This document shows, in pieces, positions 23,825 through 32,137 of a stretch of 64,000 bases of DNA (the first letter of the stretch is position 1; each line of letters begins with the position of its first letter). The position numbers were made by a program, and so were the translations under genes. Origin of the DNA: Rhodospirillales bacterium CG15_BIG_FIL_POST_REV_8_21_14_020_66_15 (GTDB lineage: Bacteria; Pseudomonadota; Alphaproteobacteria; Rhodospirillales; Casp-alpha2); NCBI GenBank assembly GCA_002781745.1, contig PFFW01000117.1, forward strand, positions 1 through 64,000. Direction: 5' to 3'. The notes beneath the pieces were generated by a model. The model saw nothing but the letters and a program-made list of their open reading frames with translations, made no database searches and was not told the origin of the DNA.

Positions 23825-25411
23825 ATGACCGAAGCGACCTACCTGGAAGCGGAGGACGTCCGCGACCGCATTCTGTCCGGCGAGGAAGTCGCCATCCTGG
23901 ATATCCGCGAATGGGGGGTGTTCGGTGACGGCCATATGCTGTTCGCCGTCAGCTGCCCGCTCAGCCACCTGGAAACCCGCATCGACGACTTCGTGCCGCG
24001 CAAGGACACGCCCGTCGTCCTGTGCTCCGAGGGCAAGGCCGACCGGCATCTGGTCGACCTGGGGGCCGAGCGCCTGATCGCCTGGGGCTACACGGACGTG
24101 AACATCCTGGCCGGCGGGCTCGACGCCTGGAACCAGGCGGGGTTCGAGGTGTTTTCGGGCGTCAACGTACCGTCCAAGGCGTTCGGCGAGTTCGTCGAGC
24201 ATGCCTACGACACGCCGCGCATCCCGCCCGAGGAACTGAAGGCCATGATGGACCGGGGCGAGAAGATGATCGTCCTCGATTCCCGGCCCATGTCGGAATA
24301 CCGCAAGATGAACATCCCGACGGGCATCGACTGCCCGGGGGCGGAACTGGCCTATCGCGTCCACGACCTGGCGCCGGACCCGGACACCACCGTCGTGGTC
24401 AACTGCGCCGGGCGCACGCGCTCCATCATCGGCGCGCAGTCGCTGATCAACGCGGGCATCCCCAACCGTGTGGTGGCGCTGGAAAACGGCACCATGGGCT
24501 GGCACCTGGCGGGCTATCAGCTTGAATACGGCAACGAGCGCCGATTTCCGGACCTCTCGGAAGGGGGGCGGGCCAAGGCCGAGGCCGTGCGGGAGCGGGT
24601 CGCGAAACGCTTCGGCGTGCCGTCCTGCGACCACGACCAGTTGGCCGCCTGGCGGGCCGAGGAAGGCCGCACGACCTATCTGTTGGACGTGCGCAATCTC
24701 GAGGAGTTCACGGCCGGCCATCTGAAGGGCAGCCGCCACGCGCCCGGCGGGCAACTGGTCCAGGCCTGGGACCGCTACGTCGCCGTGCTGGGATCGCGCA
24801 TCGTGCTGGTGGACGACGACGGTGTGCGCGCGACCATGACGGCGAGCTGGCTGATCCAGATGGGCTGGCCAGAGGTCTACGTGCTGGAGAACGCCCTGGA
24901 GGGGCAGGCCCTGGTACGCGGCCCGCACCGGCCGCACATTCACGGCCTGGACGGCGTTCAGGCCGCGACCGTTACCGACATTCCCGAGGCCGCGGTGGTC
25001 ATCGACCTGGCCGACAGCCTGACCTATCGCGACGGACATATTCCGGGCGCCTGGTTCGCCGTGCGGGCGCGCCTGAAGGATTCGATCGGGAAGATCCCCG
25101 ACGCGGAGGTGACGGTCCTGACTTCGCCCGACGGCGTTCTGGCGCAACTCGCCGCGCCCGAGGTCGGCGCGCTGGGCCGGAACGTGGTCGTGCTGGAAGG
25201 CGGCACCGCCGCCTGGACGGCCGCGGGCAGGCACCTGGAAACGGGGTTCACCCATATGGCGGACGAAACCAGCGACGTGTGGTACCGGCCCTACGACATG
25301 GACGACGCGCAGGAAGGGGCCATGAAGCAGTACCTGAGCTGGGAGATCAACCTGGTCAACCAGCTTGAGCGCGACGGCACGACCCGCTTCCGCAAGTTCC
25401 CCCAGGCGTGA
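23825..25411 (+). CDS. four-domain rhodanese-like protein
   Basis: A 528-residue soluble protein made of four rhodanese-like domains. Domain 1 (about 6-112) has the candidate Cys67 in VVLCSEGKAD; domain 2 (~133-235) has Cys194 in the strong loop VVNCAGRTRS; domain 3 (~268-360) has Asp in the same place (LVDDDGVRA); domain 4 (~385-475) has Ser (LTSPDGVLA). CDC25/rhodanese signatures such as GGLDAWNQAGF and EGGTAAWTAAG recur. A C-terminal tail of ~50 residues follows. Only two domains look catalytic for sulfur transfer. It starts 3 nt after the LeuD-like stop, so it is inside the organic-acid array. Confidence 0.88.
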   Translation: MTEATYLEAEDVRDRILSGEEVAILDIREWGVFGDGHMLFAVSCPLSHLETRIDDFVPRKDTPVVLCSEGKADRHLVDLGAERLIAWGYTDVNILAGGLDAWNQAGFEVFSGVNVPSKAFGEFVEHAYDTPRIPPEELKAMMDRGEKMIVLDSRPMSEYRKMNIPTGIDCPGAELAYRVHDLAPDPDTTVVVNCAGRTRSIIGAQSLINAGIPNRVVALENGTMGWHLAGYQLEYGNERRFPDLSEGGRAKAEAVRERVAKRFGVPSCDHDQLAAWRAEEGRTTYLLDVRNLEEFTAGHLKGSRHAPGGQLVQAWDRYVAVLGSRIVLVDDDGVRATMTASWLIQMGWPEVYVLENALEGQALVRGPHRPHIHGLDGVQAATVTDIPEAAVVIDLADSLTYRDGHIPGAWFAVRARLKDSIGKIPDAEVTVLTSPDGVLAQLAAPEVGALGRNVVVLEGGTAAWTAAGRHLETGFTHMADETSDVWYRPYDMDDAQEGAMKQYLSWEINLVNQLERDGTTRFRKFPQA

Positions 25412-25451
25412 ACCGCCCTGTATTCCCAAACACACGAAGGAACCGCCACGC

Positions 25452-26516
25452 ATGAAGTTCATCGTCCTGGACAACGACGGCATCGGGCCGGAGATCACGG
25501 CCGCCACGCTGCCGGTCCTGCGGAAGCTCGACGAACGCTACGGCCTGAACATCGAACTGGTGCCCATGGTCACCGGCATGCGGGCGCTGAAGGCCGAGGG
25601 GCGGACCATCCCCCAGGCCGTCTATGACGCCTGCGACGCCGCCGACGGCGTGATCCTGGGCCCCGTGTCGTCCTACGAATACCCGTCCGAGGCCGAAGGG
25701 GGCGTCAATCCCTCCAAGTCCTTCCGCAAGGTGTTCGATCTGTTCGCCAATATCCGCCCGGCCCGCACCCGGCCCGGCGTGCCCTCGGTGATCAAGCAGA
25801 TGGATCTGGTGATCGTGCGCGAGAACACGGAAGGCCTCTACGCCGACCGCAACATGTTCATGGGCGGCGGCGAGTTCATGCCGACCGAGGACGTCGCCCT
25901 CAGCATCCGCAAGATCACCCGCCAGGGCTCGGAGCGCATCGCCAAACAGGCCTTCGAGATGGCCATGGAGCGGCGCAAGAAGGTGACCGCCGTGCACAAG
26001 GCCAACGTGCTGCGCATGACCGACGGCCTGTTCCTGAAGACCGTCATGGACGTGGCCAAGGACTATCCGGGGGTCGAGGTCGAGGAACTGATCATCGACG
26101 CCGCCACGGCGCACCTGGTCAAGCGGCCGCAGGACTTCGACGTCATCGTCACCACCAATGCCTTCGGCGACATCCTGTCGGACCTGTGTTCCGAACTCTC
26201 GGGCAGCCTGGGCCTCGCCGGGTCCATCAACGCCGGGGCCAAGCACGTATTCGCCCAGGCGCAGCACGGCTCGGCCCCCGACATCGCGGGCAAGGGCGTC
26301 GCCAATCCGACGGCGCTGATGCTGTCGACGGCCATGCTGCTGGAGGAACTGGGGCGGCGGACCAGCCGCAACGACCTGGCGCAGGCCTCGGCCTCCATGT
26401 TCAAGGCCGTGGAACTGGCGCTCGACGATCCGGCCAACCACACGCCGGACCTGGGCGGCAAGAACACGACCGACGGCTTCGGCAAGGCCGTCCTCGCCGC
26501 CCTCGACAAGGGATAG
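25452..26516 (+). CDS. isocitrate/isopropylmalate dehydrogenase family protein (LeuB-like)
   Basis: The start is the ATG at 25452 (MKFIVLDNDGIGPEITAATL), after GAAGGAACC. The 354-residue protein has the 3-hydroxyacid decarboxylating dehydrogenase blocks: IVRENTEGLYAD (substrate Arg), VTAVHKANVLRMTDGLF, VEELIIDAATAHLVKRPQDFDVIVTTNAFGDILSDL (metal Asp), and AQHGSAPDIAGKGVANPTA. It should oxidise and decarboxylate a 2-substituted malate with NAD(P). The NAD-pocket differs little from LeuB or tartrate dehydrogenase. It lies downstream of the aconitase-like pair, so the two steps may be sequential. Confidence 0.9.
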   Translation: MKFIVLDNDGIGPEITAATLPVLRKLDERYGLNIELVPMVTGMRALKAEGRTIPQAVYDACDAADGVILGPVSSYEYPSEAEGGVNPSKSFRKVFDLFANIRPARTRPGVPSVIKQMDLVIVRENTEGLYADRNMFMGGGEFMPTEDVALSIRKITRQGSERIAKQAFEMAMERRKKVTAVHKANVLRMTDGLFLKTVMDVAKDYPGVEVEELIIDAATAHLVKRPQDFDVIVTTNAFGDILSDLCSELSGSLGLAGSINAGAKHVFAQAQHGSAPDIAGKGVANPTALMLSTAMLLEELGRRTSRNDLAQASASMFKAVELALDDPANHTPDLGGKNTTDGFGKAVLAALDKG

Positions 26517-26525
26517 GGGCCGGCC

Positions 26526-27584
26526 ATGGCGGGGACGGAACGCATCGCCGTCTACGGGGCCGGGGCCGTGGGCGCCTATGTGGGCGGCTACATGACCCGC
26601 GACGGGCGGGACGTGACCCTGATCGACCCCTGGGAAGAGCATGTGACGCTCATGCGCGACCCGGGGCTGAAGCTGTCGGGCCTGACCGAGCCGGAGAACT
26701 TCACCGTCACCTGCAACGCCGTGCTCGACCGCGACCTACCGCCGCCGGGCAAGATCGGCCCGTTCGACGTGATCTTCATCTGCGTGAAGTCCTTCGACAC
26801 GGACGCCGCCGCCAAACGCATGTTGCCCTATCTGGGGGACGGCGGCTTCATGGTGTCCTTACAGAACGGCATCAACGAAGGCACCATCGCCGGGGTGGTC
26901 GGCGCGGATCGCACCGTCGGCTGCATCGCGTCCTCGATCTCCGTTTCCATGTGGGAGCCGGGGGCCGTGCGCCGCAACGTCAAGCTGGGCGGCAAGGAGC
27001 ATACCGTGTTCCGCGCGGGCGAGCTGGACGGCAGCGTCACCCCCCGCGTCGAAAAGGTCGCCGACATGCTGTCCAGCGTCGACAGTTCCAAGGTCACGAC
27101 GACCCTGATGGGCGAGCGCTGGTCCAAGCTGATCGTCAACTGCATGCGCAATCCGGTCTCTGCCGCATCGGGCATGGCATCCAACGCCTGCGACACGGAC
27201 GACCACATCCGCCGGCTGGGCATCCGTATCGGCGCGGAGGCCGTGGAGGTCGCCATGGCCGAAGGCCATCCGCTCGAAAAGCTCCTGGGCATGCCGCCGG
27301 AGCAGGTCCTGGCCGCCGGCAAGGGCGACGCCGCGGCCATGGCGGCCTGCGACAAGTCGTTGCTCGACGGCCGGGCCAAGCGCTCCGACGCCCAGCGTCC
27401 CTCCATGGCCCAGGACATGGTCAAGGGCCGCCCGACCGAAATCGATTTCCTCAACGGCTTCGTCGTGGCTCGGGCGAAGGTTCACGGCATCGCCGTGCCC
27501 GCCAACGAAGGCATCGTTAAGGCCATCAAGCGGATCGAGGCTGGGGAGATCGAGCCCGGCCCCGAGGCCCTGGCCGGGATTTGA
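26526..27584 (+). CDS. 2-dehydropantoate 2-reductase family (ApbA/PanE-like) dehydrogenase
   Basis: A 352-residue protein with an N-terminal Rossmann motif RIAVYGAGAVGAYVGG, DVIFICVKSFDTDAA, LQNGINEGTIA, and the catalytic Lys segment RWSKLIVNCMRNPVSAASG. Authentic PanE is nearer 300 residues, and no pan genes lie near, so this is probably a catabolic 2-oxo/2-hydroxyacid reductase. It starts 10 nt after the LeuB-like stop and ends 4 nt before the next dehydrogenase. A second PanE-like gene (31.2-32.1 kb) sits in the facing cluster. Confidence 0.85.
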   Translation: MAGTERIAVYGAGAVGAYVGGYMTRDGRDVTLIDPWEEHVTLMRDPGLKLSGLTEPENFTVTCNAVLDRDLPPPGKIGPFDVIFICVKSFDTDAAAKRMLPYLGDGGFMVSLQNGINEGTIAGVVGADRTVGCIASSISVSMWEPGAVRRNVKLGGKEHTVFRAGELDGSVTPRVEKVADMLSSVDSSKVTTTLMGERWSKLIVNCMRNPVSAASGMASNACDTDDHIRRLGIRIGAEAVEVAMAEGHPLEKLLGMPPEQVLAAGKGDAAAMAACDKSLLDGRAKRSDAQRPSMAQDMVKGRPTEIDFLNGFVVARAKVHGIAVPANEGIVKAIKRIEAGEIEPGPEALAGI

Positions 27585-27588
27585 TTCC

Positions 27589-28644
27589 GTGACGGAACGT
27601 TATGCCGCGCGGGATCTGACCGCAGCCGCCAAGATGCTGTTCGAAAAGGCCGGAGCCGCGCCGCCGGTCGCTCAGGCCATGGCCGAGATCCTGGTCGAGG
27701 CGGATCTGCTTGGCTACGGCACTCACGGCCTGCAATTCGTGCCCGCCTATCTGGCGGCGCTCGAAGGCGGCAAATGCGCGACCGAGGGCGAGCCGGAGGT
27801 AGTCGTCGACCACGGCGGGACCCTGGTGCTCGACGGCGGCAACCTGCCGGGGCAATGGGTCATGATCCGCGCCCTCGATCTCGCTCTGGCGCGGGCCAAG
27901 GACCATGCCATGGTCGGCATCGCGGTCCGCAACACGGCGAACATTTCCTGCCTCGCGACCTATGCCCGGCGGGCGGCGCTCAAGGGTTATTTCGCCATCG
28001 TCGCGGCCTCGGCGCCGACGACCAAGGCCGTGGCCCCCTTCGGCGGTGCCTCGCCGGTCTATTCCACCAACCCCTTCGCCGTCGCCCTGCCGGGCAGGGA
28101 CCATCCCATCCTGATCGACACCAGCGCTTCCGCCGTCACCAACCGCGCGATCGAACGCGCGCAACGCCTGGGCGAACGTCTGCCGTTCCCGGCCCTGGTC
28201 GCGGCCGCCGGCACGGCGAGCGACGATCCGGCCTGCCTCAAGACCGACCCTCCGGGCGCGATCCGCCCGGCCGGCGGTGACGAGGCGGGACACAAGGGTT
28301 TCGCCCTGGGCCTGCTGGTCGAGGCGCTGACCTCGGGCCTGTCGGGCCTCGGCCGTTCGGCGGACGAACCGCCCGCCGGCAACACGGTCTACCTGCAACT
28401 GATCGACCCGGCGGGCTTCGCGGGCCGGGACGCCTTCACCCGCGAGACGGGCGTGCTGGCCGACCTCTGCCGCGCCGCGACGCCGCGCGATCCGGCCAGT
28501 CCGGTGCGCATGCCCGGCGACCGGGCGGCGGCGCTCTACGCCGAGCAGAACGAGAAGGGCGTGGCACTGCATCCCGAGATCATCGGGCTGATGACGCCCT
28601 GCCTGGAGAAGTACGGAATTCCCGTGCCGCGGCCAATTGCCTAG
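27589..28644 (+). CDS. malate/L-lactate/ureidoglycolate dehydrogenase family (Ldh2) protein
   Basis: A 351-residue member of the NAD(P)-dependent Ldh2 family, starting with GTG at 27589 four nt after the previous stop. Typical blocks are ADLLGYGTHGLQFVPAYLAAL (conserved His), VGIAVRNTANISCLATYARRAA, FGGASPVYSTNPFAVALP, and HKGFALGLLVEALTSGLSG. The family oxidises 2-hydroxyacids such as malate, sulfolactate or 2,3-diketogulonate. Where most members read SxHxG, this one reads NTANIS, so the active-site His neighbourhood is changed; substrate prediction is unsafe. It ends the long rightward array. Confidence 0.85.
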   Translation: MTERYAARDLTAAAKMLFEKAGAAPPVAQAMAEILVEADLLGYGTHGLQFVPAYLAALEGGKCATEGEPEVVVDHGGTLVLDGGNLPGQWVMIRALDLALARAKDHAMVGIAVRNTANISCLATYARRAALKGYFAIVAASAPTTKAVAPFGGASPVYSTNPFAVALPGRDHPILIDTSASAVTNRAIERAQRLGERLPFPALVAAAGTASDDPACLKTDPPGAIRPAGGDEAGHKGFALGLLVEALTSGLSGLGRSADEPPAGNTVYLQLIDPAGFAGRDAFTRETGVLADLCRAATPRDPASPVRMPGDRAAALYAEQNEKGVALHPEIIGLMTPCLEKYGIPVPRPIA

Positions 28645-28889
28645 GGTGCCGGGGTCGGGTGGCGCAGGAACAGGGCGGCGACCGCGCCGGCGAAGGCGCT
28701 GAGGATCATCCCGACCGCCTGAAATTCGGGGATCAGCGCGGCGGCCAGCCAACTAGCGGCAATCGCCCCCGTTGAACAGAGCACGACGTTCTTCAGAAGG
28801 GCATGGACGCCGTTCCGGGTGTAGATCGCAACCACCCAGGCGACCACATTGCCGATGCTGATGACGACCATCAGGCTGAGAGCATCCAT
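28641..28889 (-). CDS. small membrane protein (82 aa)
   Basis: From the ATG at 28889 (MDALSLMVVISIGNVVAWVV). Three hydrophobic segments are apparent (about residues 4-22, 34-52 and 57-76) around a charged RNG..LLKN loop, ending in RHPTPAP. The pattern resembles GlsB/YeaQ-type transglycosylase-associated membrane proteins, but the similarity is only general. It lies 16 nt downstream of the 3-hydroxyisobutyrate-dehydrogenase-like gene, on the same strand. Its last codons overlap the tail of the convergent Ldh2 gene by 4 nt. Confidence 0.6.
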   Translation of the reverse strand: MDALSLMVVISIGNVVAWVVAIYTRNGVHALLKNVVLCSTGAIAASWLAAALIPEFQAVGMILSAFAGAVAALFLRHPTPAP

Positions 28890-28905
28890 GGCCGCCAGGC
28901 CTCCG

Positions 28906-29778
28906 TCAGGTCTTCCGCCGCTTCTGCAGTTCGGCGAAGACCTCTCGGTAGTCCTCGGGGGCGTCGTCGCCGTACTTTTCCTTGAAGCCGAACTGTGACA
29001 GCCAGGCCAGCCGCTTGGCCCCCGCGTCGCACATGAAGGGCTCGTAGCCCAGCGCGCGCAGGGTGTCGGCCACTTCCTCAAGTTCGTGCCCCCGCCGCGC
29101 GCCATGGATCGCCGTGCGGCCGATCAGGAAATGGGCGAGTTCGTCGAAGTTCTTGCCCGCGTAGCTTCGGTTCATGGACTGGAAAACCTCGTCGGCCACA
29201 CCGTAGGTCTCGGCCCCCAGCACGCATTCCTGCAGCAAGGCTTCCAGTCCCTTGACCAGGACCGAGCGGAACATCTTGGTCGCCGCCGCCCGGCCGTATT
29301 CCGTGCCGAACTCGCGCATGTTGACACCGTAGGGAGTAAGGACCTCGATGACCTCCTTGGCCGCCTGGCCGACCAGCAGCATGGGAACCTTCTCGTTGCG
29401 TCCCGGCACGCCGTCCATGATGGCGATCTCGACGAAACGGGCGCCGGTCGGGTTGATGACCTCGGCGATCTTCTGTTTCACCATGGGCGAGGTCGAGTTG
29501 AGGTCCATGTATATCTGACCGGGTTTGAGCGTTTGCGCCGCCTCCTCGGCGACCTCGAGGGCTTCCGTCGCCGTCACCGTGGACAGCACGATATCCGAGC
29601 GGCCCACCAGTTCGGCGATGCCGCCGGTCATCTCCACGCCCTCGACCGCCGGGCGTTCGCGGATGTCGCGGGCGGCGATGGGGCCGGGCAGGCCCGCCGC
29701 CAGCAGCCCCTTGGCGATCAGCGGCCCGGCCTCGCCGAAGCCGATGAAGCCCAGGCGCGGCGTGTTGGACGCGGCCAT
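28906..29778 (-). CDS. NAD(P)-dependent 3-hydroxyisobutyrate/6-phosphogluconate dehydrogenase-like protein
   Basis: A 290-residue protein from the ATG at 29778, 1 nt after the PrpD stop. The N-terminal Rossmann motif is LGFIGFGEAGPLIAKGL. YMDLNSTSPMVKQ and VEIAIMDGVPGRNEKVPMLL follow; the C-terminal helical domain contains EYGRAAATKMFRSVLVKGLEAL, with the conserved Lys of this superfamily. The helical half resembles the DUF1932-type domain. It likely reduces or oxidises a short branched hydroxy-acid or semialdehyde. It belongs to the leftward cluster with PrpD- and PanE-like genes. Confidence 0.84.
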   Translation of the reverse strand: MAASNTPRLGFIGFGEAGPLIAKGLLAAGLPGPIAARDIRERPAVEGVEMTGGIAELVGRSDIVLSTVTATEALEVAEEAAQTLKPGQIYMDLNSTSPMVKQKIAEVINPTGARFVEIAIMDGVPGRNEKVPMLLVGQAAKEVIEVLTPYGVNMREFGTEYGRAAATKMFRSVLVKGLEALLQECVLGAETYGVADEVFQSMNRSYAGKNFDELAHFLIGRTAIHGARRGHELEEVADTLRALGYEPFMCDAGAKRLAWLSQFGFKEKYGDDAPEDYREVFAELQKRRKT

Positions 29779-29779
29779 C

Positions 29780-31186
29780 CTATTGCGCCGCCTGGGCCGG
29801 GGCGGCGACCAGGTCGCGGGAATTGCCCATGGCGTCGATGGACCAGATGGCGGCCAACAGGCTCTCGGCGCCGGCCTGTCCCAGCACGTCCGAGGCCAGT
29901 TCGCGGAACTTGTCCTCCAGCTCCGCATCCGACAGTGGTGCATCCGGGTCGCCCTTGCGGGTCGGCGCGAAGTGCGTCAGCACGCGGCCGTCGATGGTTT
30001 CGATCTCCACGTTGGCAGAGCGCAAGGCCGGGAAGGCGGCCTGGCGTTCCGGATCGGTCTTGAGGCCGATCAGCGGCATCAGGGCGCGGACCTGGGGATC
30101 GTTGAGGCGCTCCGGCGTGAAGGCGGCCATGCGCACACTGCCCCATACCAGGGCGGCGGCGCAGCAGTAGGGCAGGGAGAACTTGGCCTCATACGGCGTC
30201 TGCGGGTTCCAGTTGCCGCAAATCTCTTCGGCCTTCTGGTAGCTGCCGACGCGGATCTGCCTGACGTCGGCGGGCGTCAGATCGTGGGCCTTGGCGAGTT
30301 CGAGAACCCCGTCGATGGCGGCATGGGAATGGCCGCAGGCGGCGTGGTTCTTGGTCGTCGTCTGCTTGATCAGGTAGTCGGTGCCGAGCGTCGATGCTGC
30401 CTTGGCCCAGTCGGGTTGCGCGTCCGCCATGCCGTTCAGGCACATGGCGGCGCCGAAGCCGCGCGGGCCCTCCAGGATGTCCGGCGCGCCCGTCACGCCC
30501 TGTTCGGCTGCGAGGGCGACCGTGACCCCACGCTCCGCCGCGTGGGAGCCGTGCAGCGGCTTGGCCATGGCGTCGGCGCGGAAGGCCTGCTGCAGGCCCG
30601 CCGCCAGGGTTCCGGCGTTGGCCAGCGCGTGCAGGGTCTGCTCCGCCGTCAGACCGAGGATATTGGCGGCAGCCGCCGCCGCGCCGAAGGTGCCGATGGT
30701 GCCGGTGGTGTGCCAGAACTCGTAATGGGCCGGGTTGACGGCGGCCCCCAGGCGGTCCGAGACCTCGTAGCCCGCGACGATGCCGGTCAGCAGGTGTGCG
30801 CCGCTGACGCCGCGCGCCTGGGCGACGGCCAGGGCGGCGGAGATCACCGGCACGCCTGGGTGGTAGATGGCGTTGCGATAGATGTCGTCGAATTCCACCG
30901 TATGCGAGGCCGCGCCGTGGATGAAGGCCGCCGTGCGCGCGTCGGTCGTCTCGCCCGAGGGATAAAGGCGCGCGCCGCCGCGCCCGCCCGGTTCATGAAT
31001 GCAGTCCTGGAAGGCCGCCGTCAGCAGGGTCGCGGGCGCGATCACCGTGCCGGGCAGGGTGGCCGCGAACCAGTCGAGCAGGCAGCGCTTGGCGGCGTGC
31101 AGGACGTCGGACGGCAGGCCTTCCGGGTGCAGCCCGGCGGCGTATTCGGCGAACGGCCAGAGGGCCGATTTCTCAAGGGCGGACAT
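29780..31186 (-). CDS. MmgE/PrpD family protein (second copy)
   Basis: A 468-residue MmgE/PrpD protein from the ATG at 31186, with AGGAG 7 nt upstream. Blocks: FAEYAAGLHPEGLPSDVLHAAK, HGAASHTVEFDDIYRNAIYHPGVPVISAALA, GYEVSDRLGAA, HYEFWHTTGTIGTFGAAAAAA, and AACGHSHAAIDGV. Its HTVEFDD segment matches the HSLDFDD site of the copy at 17.7 kb, but the proteins are divergent, so substrates probably differ. Being next to an oxidoreductase and a PanE-like gene, it may process a branched dicarboxylate or its lactone. Confidence 0.9.
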   Translation of the reverse strand: MSALEKSALWPFAEYAAGLHPEGLPSDVLHAAKRCLLDWFAATLPGTVIAPATLLTAAFQDCIHEPGGRGGARLYPSGETTDARTAAFIHGAASHTVEFDDIYRNAIYHPGVPVISAALAVAQARGVSGAHLLTGIVAGYEVSDRLGAAVNPAHYEFWHTTGTIGTFGAAAAAANILGLTAEQTLHALANAGTLAAGLQQAFRADAMAKPLHGSHAAERGVTVALAAEQGVTGAPDILEGPRGFGAAMCLNGMADAQPDWAKAASTLGTDYLIKQTTTKNHAACGHSHAAIDGVLELAKAHDLTPADVRQIRVGSYQKAEEICGNWNPQTPYEAKFSLPYCCAAALVWGSVRMAAFTPERLNDPQVRALMPLIGLKTDPERQAAFPALRSANVEIETIDGRVLTHFAPTRKGDPDAPLSDAELEDKFRELASDVLGQAGAESLLAAIWSIDAMGNSRDLVAAPAQAAQ

Positions 31187-31203
31187 GGCGGGTCTCCTCT
31201 TGA

Positions 31204-32121
31204 TCAGGCCCCGTCGGCGTAGAACGTCAGGGCGCCCAGGACGGCGGCATGAACCGGCGTCGGAATGCCGTGCTTGCGGCCCAGGCGCACGACTTCGCCG
31301 CTGAGCCACGGAAGTTCCAGCCTGCGGCCGGCCTCCAGGTCGTGCAGCATGGAGGCCTTCATGACCGGTGGCAGGCCGTCGAGGAAGTTGATCGTCTTGG
31401 CTTCGGTATGGTCCGGCAGGTTCACGCCTTCGGCGCGGCCGACGGCGGCGGTCTCGTGGATCGCGGCCTCGAACAGGGCGCGCGAGTCCGGATTTTCGCG
31501 GATCGGGCCGACCGGCTGGCGGCACAGCGACGTCAAGCCGCTCAGCGACGACAGGAAGATGAACTTCTCCCAGATCGCGCGGGTGATGTCGGTCGAAACG
31601 GCATGGTCGAAGCCGCCGTCCTCGAACGCCTTCTTCAGGGTCTCCATGCGCGGCGTGACGCTGCCGTCTCGCTCGCCGACGGTCAGGCGCGCCATGGTGC
31701 CGGTATGGACGATCAGGCCAGGCTCGCCGATCACCGCGGCGATATGGGCGACGCCGCCGGCGATGTGTTCCGCCCCTAGACGCTGGGACAACGCGTCCAT
31801 GCTGCCCACCCCGTTCTGGAACGGCACGACCACCGTATCGGGCCCGACCATCGGCTTGCACAGGTCGGCGGCGCTTTCCGTGTCCCACAGCTTGACCGCG
31901 AACAGGATCGTCTCCACCGGGCCGATCCCGGCCGGGTCGTCGGTGACGGAGACGTCCTTCAGGTGCAGGTCACCGTTGGCGCTTTTGACCCGCAGGCCGC
32001 CCTCGCGGATGGCCTTCAGGTGGGCGCCCCGTGCCAGGAAGTGGACGTCGTGGCCGGCGGCGGCCAGGCGGGCGCCGAAGTATCCGCCGACACCGCCGGC
32101 GGCCATGATGGCGATGCGCAT
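31204..32121 (-). CDS. 2-dehydropantoate 2-reductase family (ApbA/PanE-like) dehydrogenase, second copy
   Basis: A 305-residue protein, the usual PanE length. It has RIAIMAAGGVGGYFGARLAAAGHDV at the N-terminus, TILFAVKLWDTESAA, PFQNGVGSMDAL, GGVAHIAAVIGEPG, and the catalytic region IWEKFIFLSSLSGLTSLCRQPVGPIRENPD. The C-terminus (PWLSGEVVRLGRKHGIPTPVH) is typical of the family. It lies 17 nt upstream of the PrpD gene in the leftward cluster. Pantothenate synthesis is formally possible, but the catabolic setting and the other PanE-like gene favour a different 2-oxo acid. Confidence 0.88.
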   Translation of the reverse strand: MRIAIMAAGGVGGYFGARLAAAGHDVHFLARGAHLKAIREGGLRVKSANGDLHLKDVSVTDDPAGIGPVETILFAVKLWDTESAADLCKPMVGPDTVVVPFQNGVGSMDALSQRLGAEHIAGGVAHIAAVIGEPGLIVHTGTMARLTVGERDGSVTPRMETLKKAFEDGGFDHAVSTDITRAIWEKFIFLSSLSGLTSLCRQPVGPIRENPDSRALFEAAIHETAAVGRAEGVNLPDHTEAKTINFLDGLPPVMKASMLHDLEAGRRLELPWLSGEVVRLGRKHGIPTPVHAAVLGALTFYADGA

Positions 32122-32137
32122 GGTCCGTCTGCCTCGC

